A DNA stretch of 47,450 nt from Paludibacter sp. (GTDB taxonomy: Bacteria > Bacteroidota > Bacteroidia > Bacteroidales > Paludibacteraceae): positions 13,384-60,833 of the forward strand of contig JAQUYE010000006.1 in the NCBI GenBank assembly GCA_028691965.1. Direction: 5' to 3'. Under the pieces are notes generated by a model. That model was given only the letters and a program-made list of their open reading frames with translations, made no database searches and was not told where the DNA came from. A program made the position numbers and the translations under genes. Shown one piece after another: positions 46,719-47,450 of the stretch (its first letter is position 1; the number at the start of each line of letters is the position of its first letter).

Positions 46719-47450
46719 ATGAAACGTACCTTAGTTTTCCTCACAGCATTACTGGTAATTGTACAACTATCAGCACAACCCACTGTTCAGTATAAGAATG
46801 GCAGTTTTATATATCATTCGGATGATAGGGGTAACCGATTACCTGATTACTCCTACTGTGGATATAGTTCCTCAGAGCTTCCTCTACCCATTTACCCTGC
46901 AACCATAAGTGTTAGTCCTGTAGAAGGAGATGCAACCCTTTTGCTTCAGCAGGCTATTGAAACGATAGCACAACGCAAACCCGATGCTAATGGTCACCGG
47001 GGAGTAATTTTGCTCGAAGAAGGTACTTATTTGCTAAGCGGAAGCCTGAGGATTAACACTTCAGGAATTGTATTGAGAGGTAGCCATCCTCAACGCACCA
47101 AACTGGTAAAAACCGGTACAGGACGTGAGGCCCTTATTTATATAGAAGGTAAAAACGATATTCGATATACCGACACCCTCGAAGTTTCTCCCCGTTATTA
47201 CCCAGTAAACACCACTACTCTTCAATTAACAACAACCACTCAGTTACCCCAAGGCAGTCGGGTGAAAATAATTCGCACTTCCACAGCTGAATGGATAAAA
47301 TCAATCGGTTGTGATGTCTTTGGAGGAGGAAACAGCTACCTGGGGTGGAAACCCGGAGATATTGACCTTGCATGGGACAGAAAGCTGGTACAGTCGGCAA
47401 CCGGTTCATTACAATTGCATGCTCCTATTACTATGGCACTGGACCCAACA
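46719..47450 (+). CDS. Secreted right-handed beta-helix (pectate-lyase-superfamily) protein, partial
   Basis: The frame is open from the ATG at 46719 to the window end (244 codons), so the 3' part is missing. Signal peptide MKRTLVFLTALLVIVQLSAQ. The mature start (RGNRLPDYSYCGYSSSELPLP, VSPVEGDATLLLQQAIETIA) and GVILLEEGTYLLSGSLRI followed by GIVLRGSHPQRTKLVKTG are typical of Pectate_lyase_3-type beta-helix proteins, in which a short pre-helix leads into coiled strands. It could be a polysaccharide lyase or an exo-hydrolase; catalytic residues are not yet in view. Placed 14 bases after the HTCS, it may be cotranscribed with it. Confidence 0.8.
   Translation, partial: MKRTLVFLTALLVIVQLSAQPTVQYKNGSFIYHSDDRGNRLPDYSYCGYSSSELPLPIYPATISVSPVEGDATLLLQQAIETIAQRKPDANGHRGVILLEEGTYLLSGSLRINTSGIVLRGSHPQRTKLVKTGTGREALIYIEGKNDIRYTDTLEVSPRYYPVNTTTLQLTTTTQLPQGSRVKIIRTSTAEWIKSIGCDVFGGGNSYLGWKPGDIDLAWDRKLVQSATGSLQLHAPITMALDPT

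Overview
The window reads as a chromosomal segment of a Bacteroidales bacterium (Bacteroidota). Evidence seen in the sequence: signal peptides and short lipoboxes of Bacteroidota type, several upstream -7 elements of the TAnnTTTG form used by the Bacteroidota primary sigma factor, a hybrid two-component system (HTCS), many polysaccharide-degrading enzymes, a BtuB/BtuG corrinoid uptake pair, a full menaquinone gene block, and two proteins ending in type IX secretion (T9SS) sorting domains. T9SS cargo argues for a Porphyromonas/Tannerella/Dysgonomonas/Paludibacter-like relative rather than classical gut Bacteroides; I cannot place it more precisely.

Layout. (1) 1-2052: an AT-rich accessory patch with the 3' part of a type IIG-like restriction-modification enzyme, a 21-bp tandem repeat, a small lipoprotein and the tail remnant of an AlbA/COG2865-type regulator. 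(2) 2101-8208: a minus-strand peroxiredoxin-like gene, then a promoter plus cobalamin riboswitch leading a three-gene operon: TonB-dependent receptor BtuB, surface beta-propeller lipoprotein BtuG, and an uncharacterised T9SS-exported protein, closed by a strong terminator. (3) 8271-13499: MFS transporter, short YdeI-like protein, a minus-strand asparagine-synthetase-like ligase that has lost its glutaminase cysteine, a small lipoprotein and a DUF418 membrane protein. (4) 13579-19638: GH2 and GH106 secreted glycosidases. (5) 28467-19610, minus strand: GH43 - menI - menF - menD - menB - menA - menC - menE - ygiD, packed with overlaps or gaps of a few bases. (6) 28549-47450: a GNAT gene, then further carbohydrate genes: SGNH acetylesterase, DUF5703/GH95-like protein, serine hydrolase, a large alginate-lyase-like LamG T9SS protein, GH97, GH2, an HTCS and a partial beta-helix enzyme.

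How they may work together. The riboswitch should shut off btuB-btuG and the T9SS protein when cobalamin is plentiful, so the third gene is a candidate new part of the outer-surface corrinoid capture machinery. The men genes make the quinone ring of menaquinone from chorismate up to prenylation; menG/ubiE and menH are not in the window. The glycosidases (beta-galactosidase-like GH2, alpha-rhamnosidase GH106, arabinan-type GH43, acetylesterase, GH95-like, lyase-like proteins) fit breakdown of a branched, acetylated, rhamnose/arabinose/galactose-containing plant or algal polysaccharide under control of the HTCS, but no SusC/SusD pair is present, so this is either an incomplete locus or one that borrows import from elsewhere. 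Functions are from motif reading only; no database search was run.
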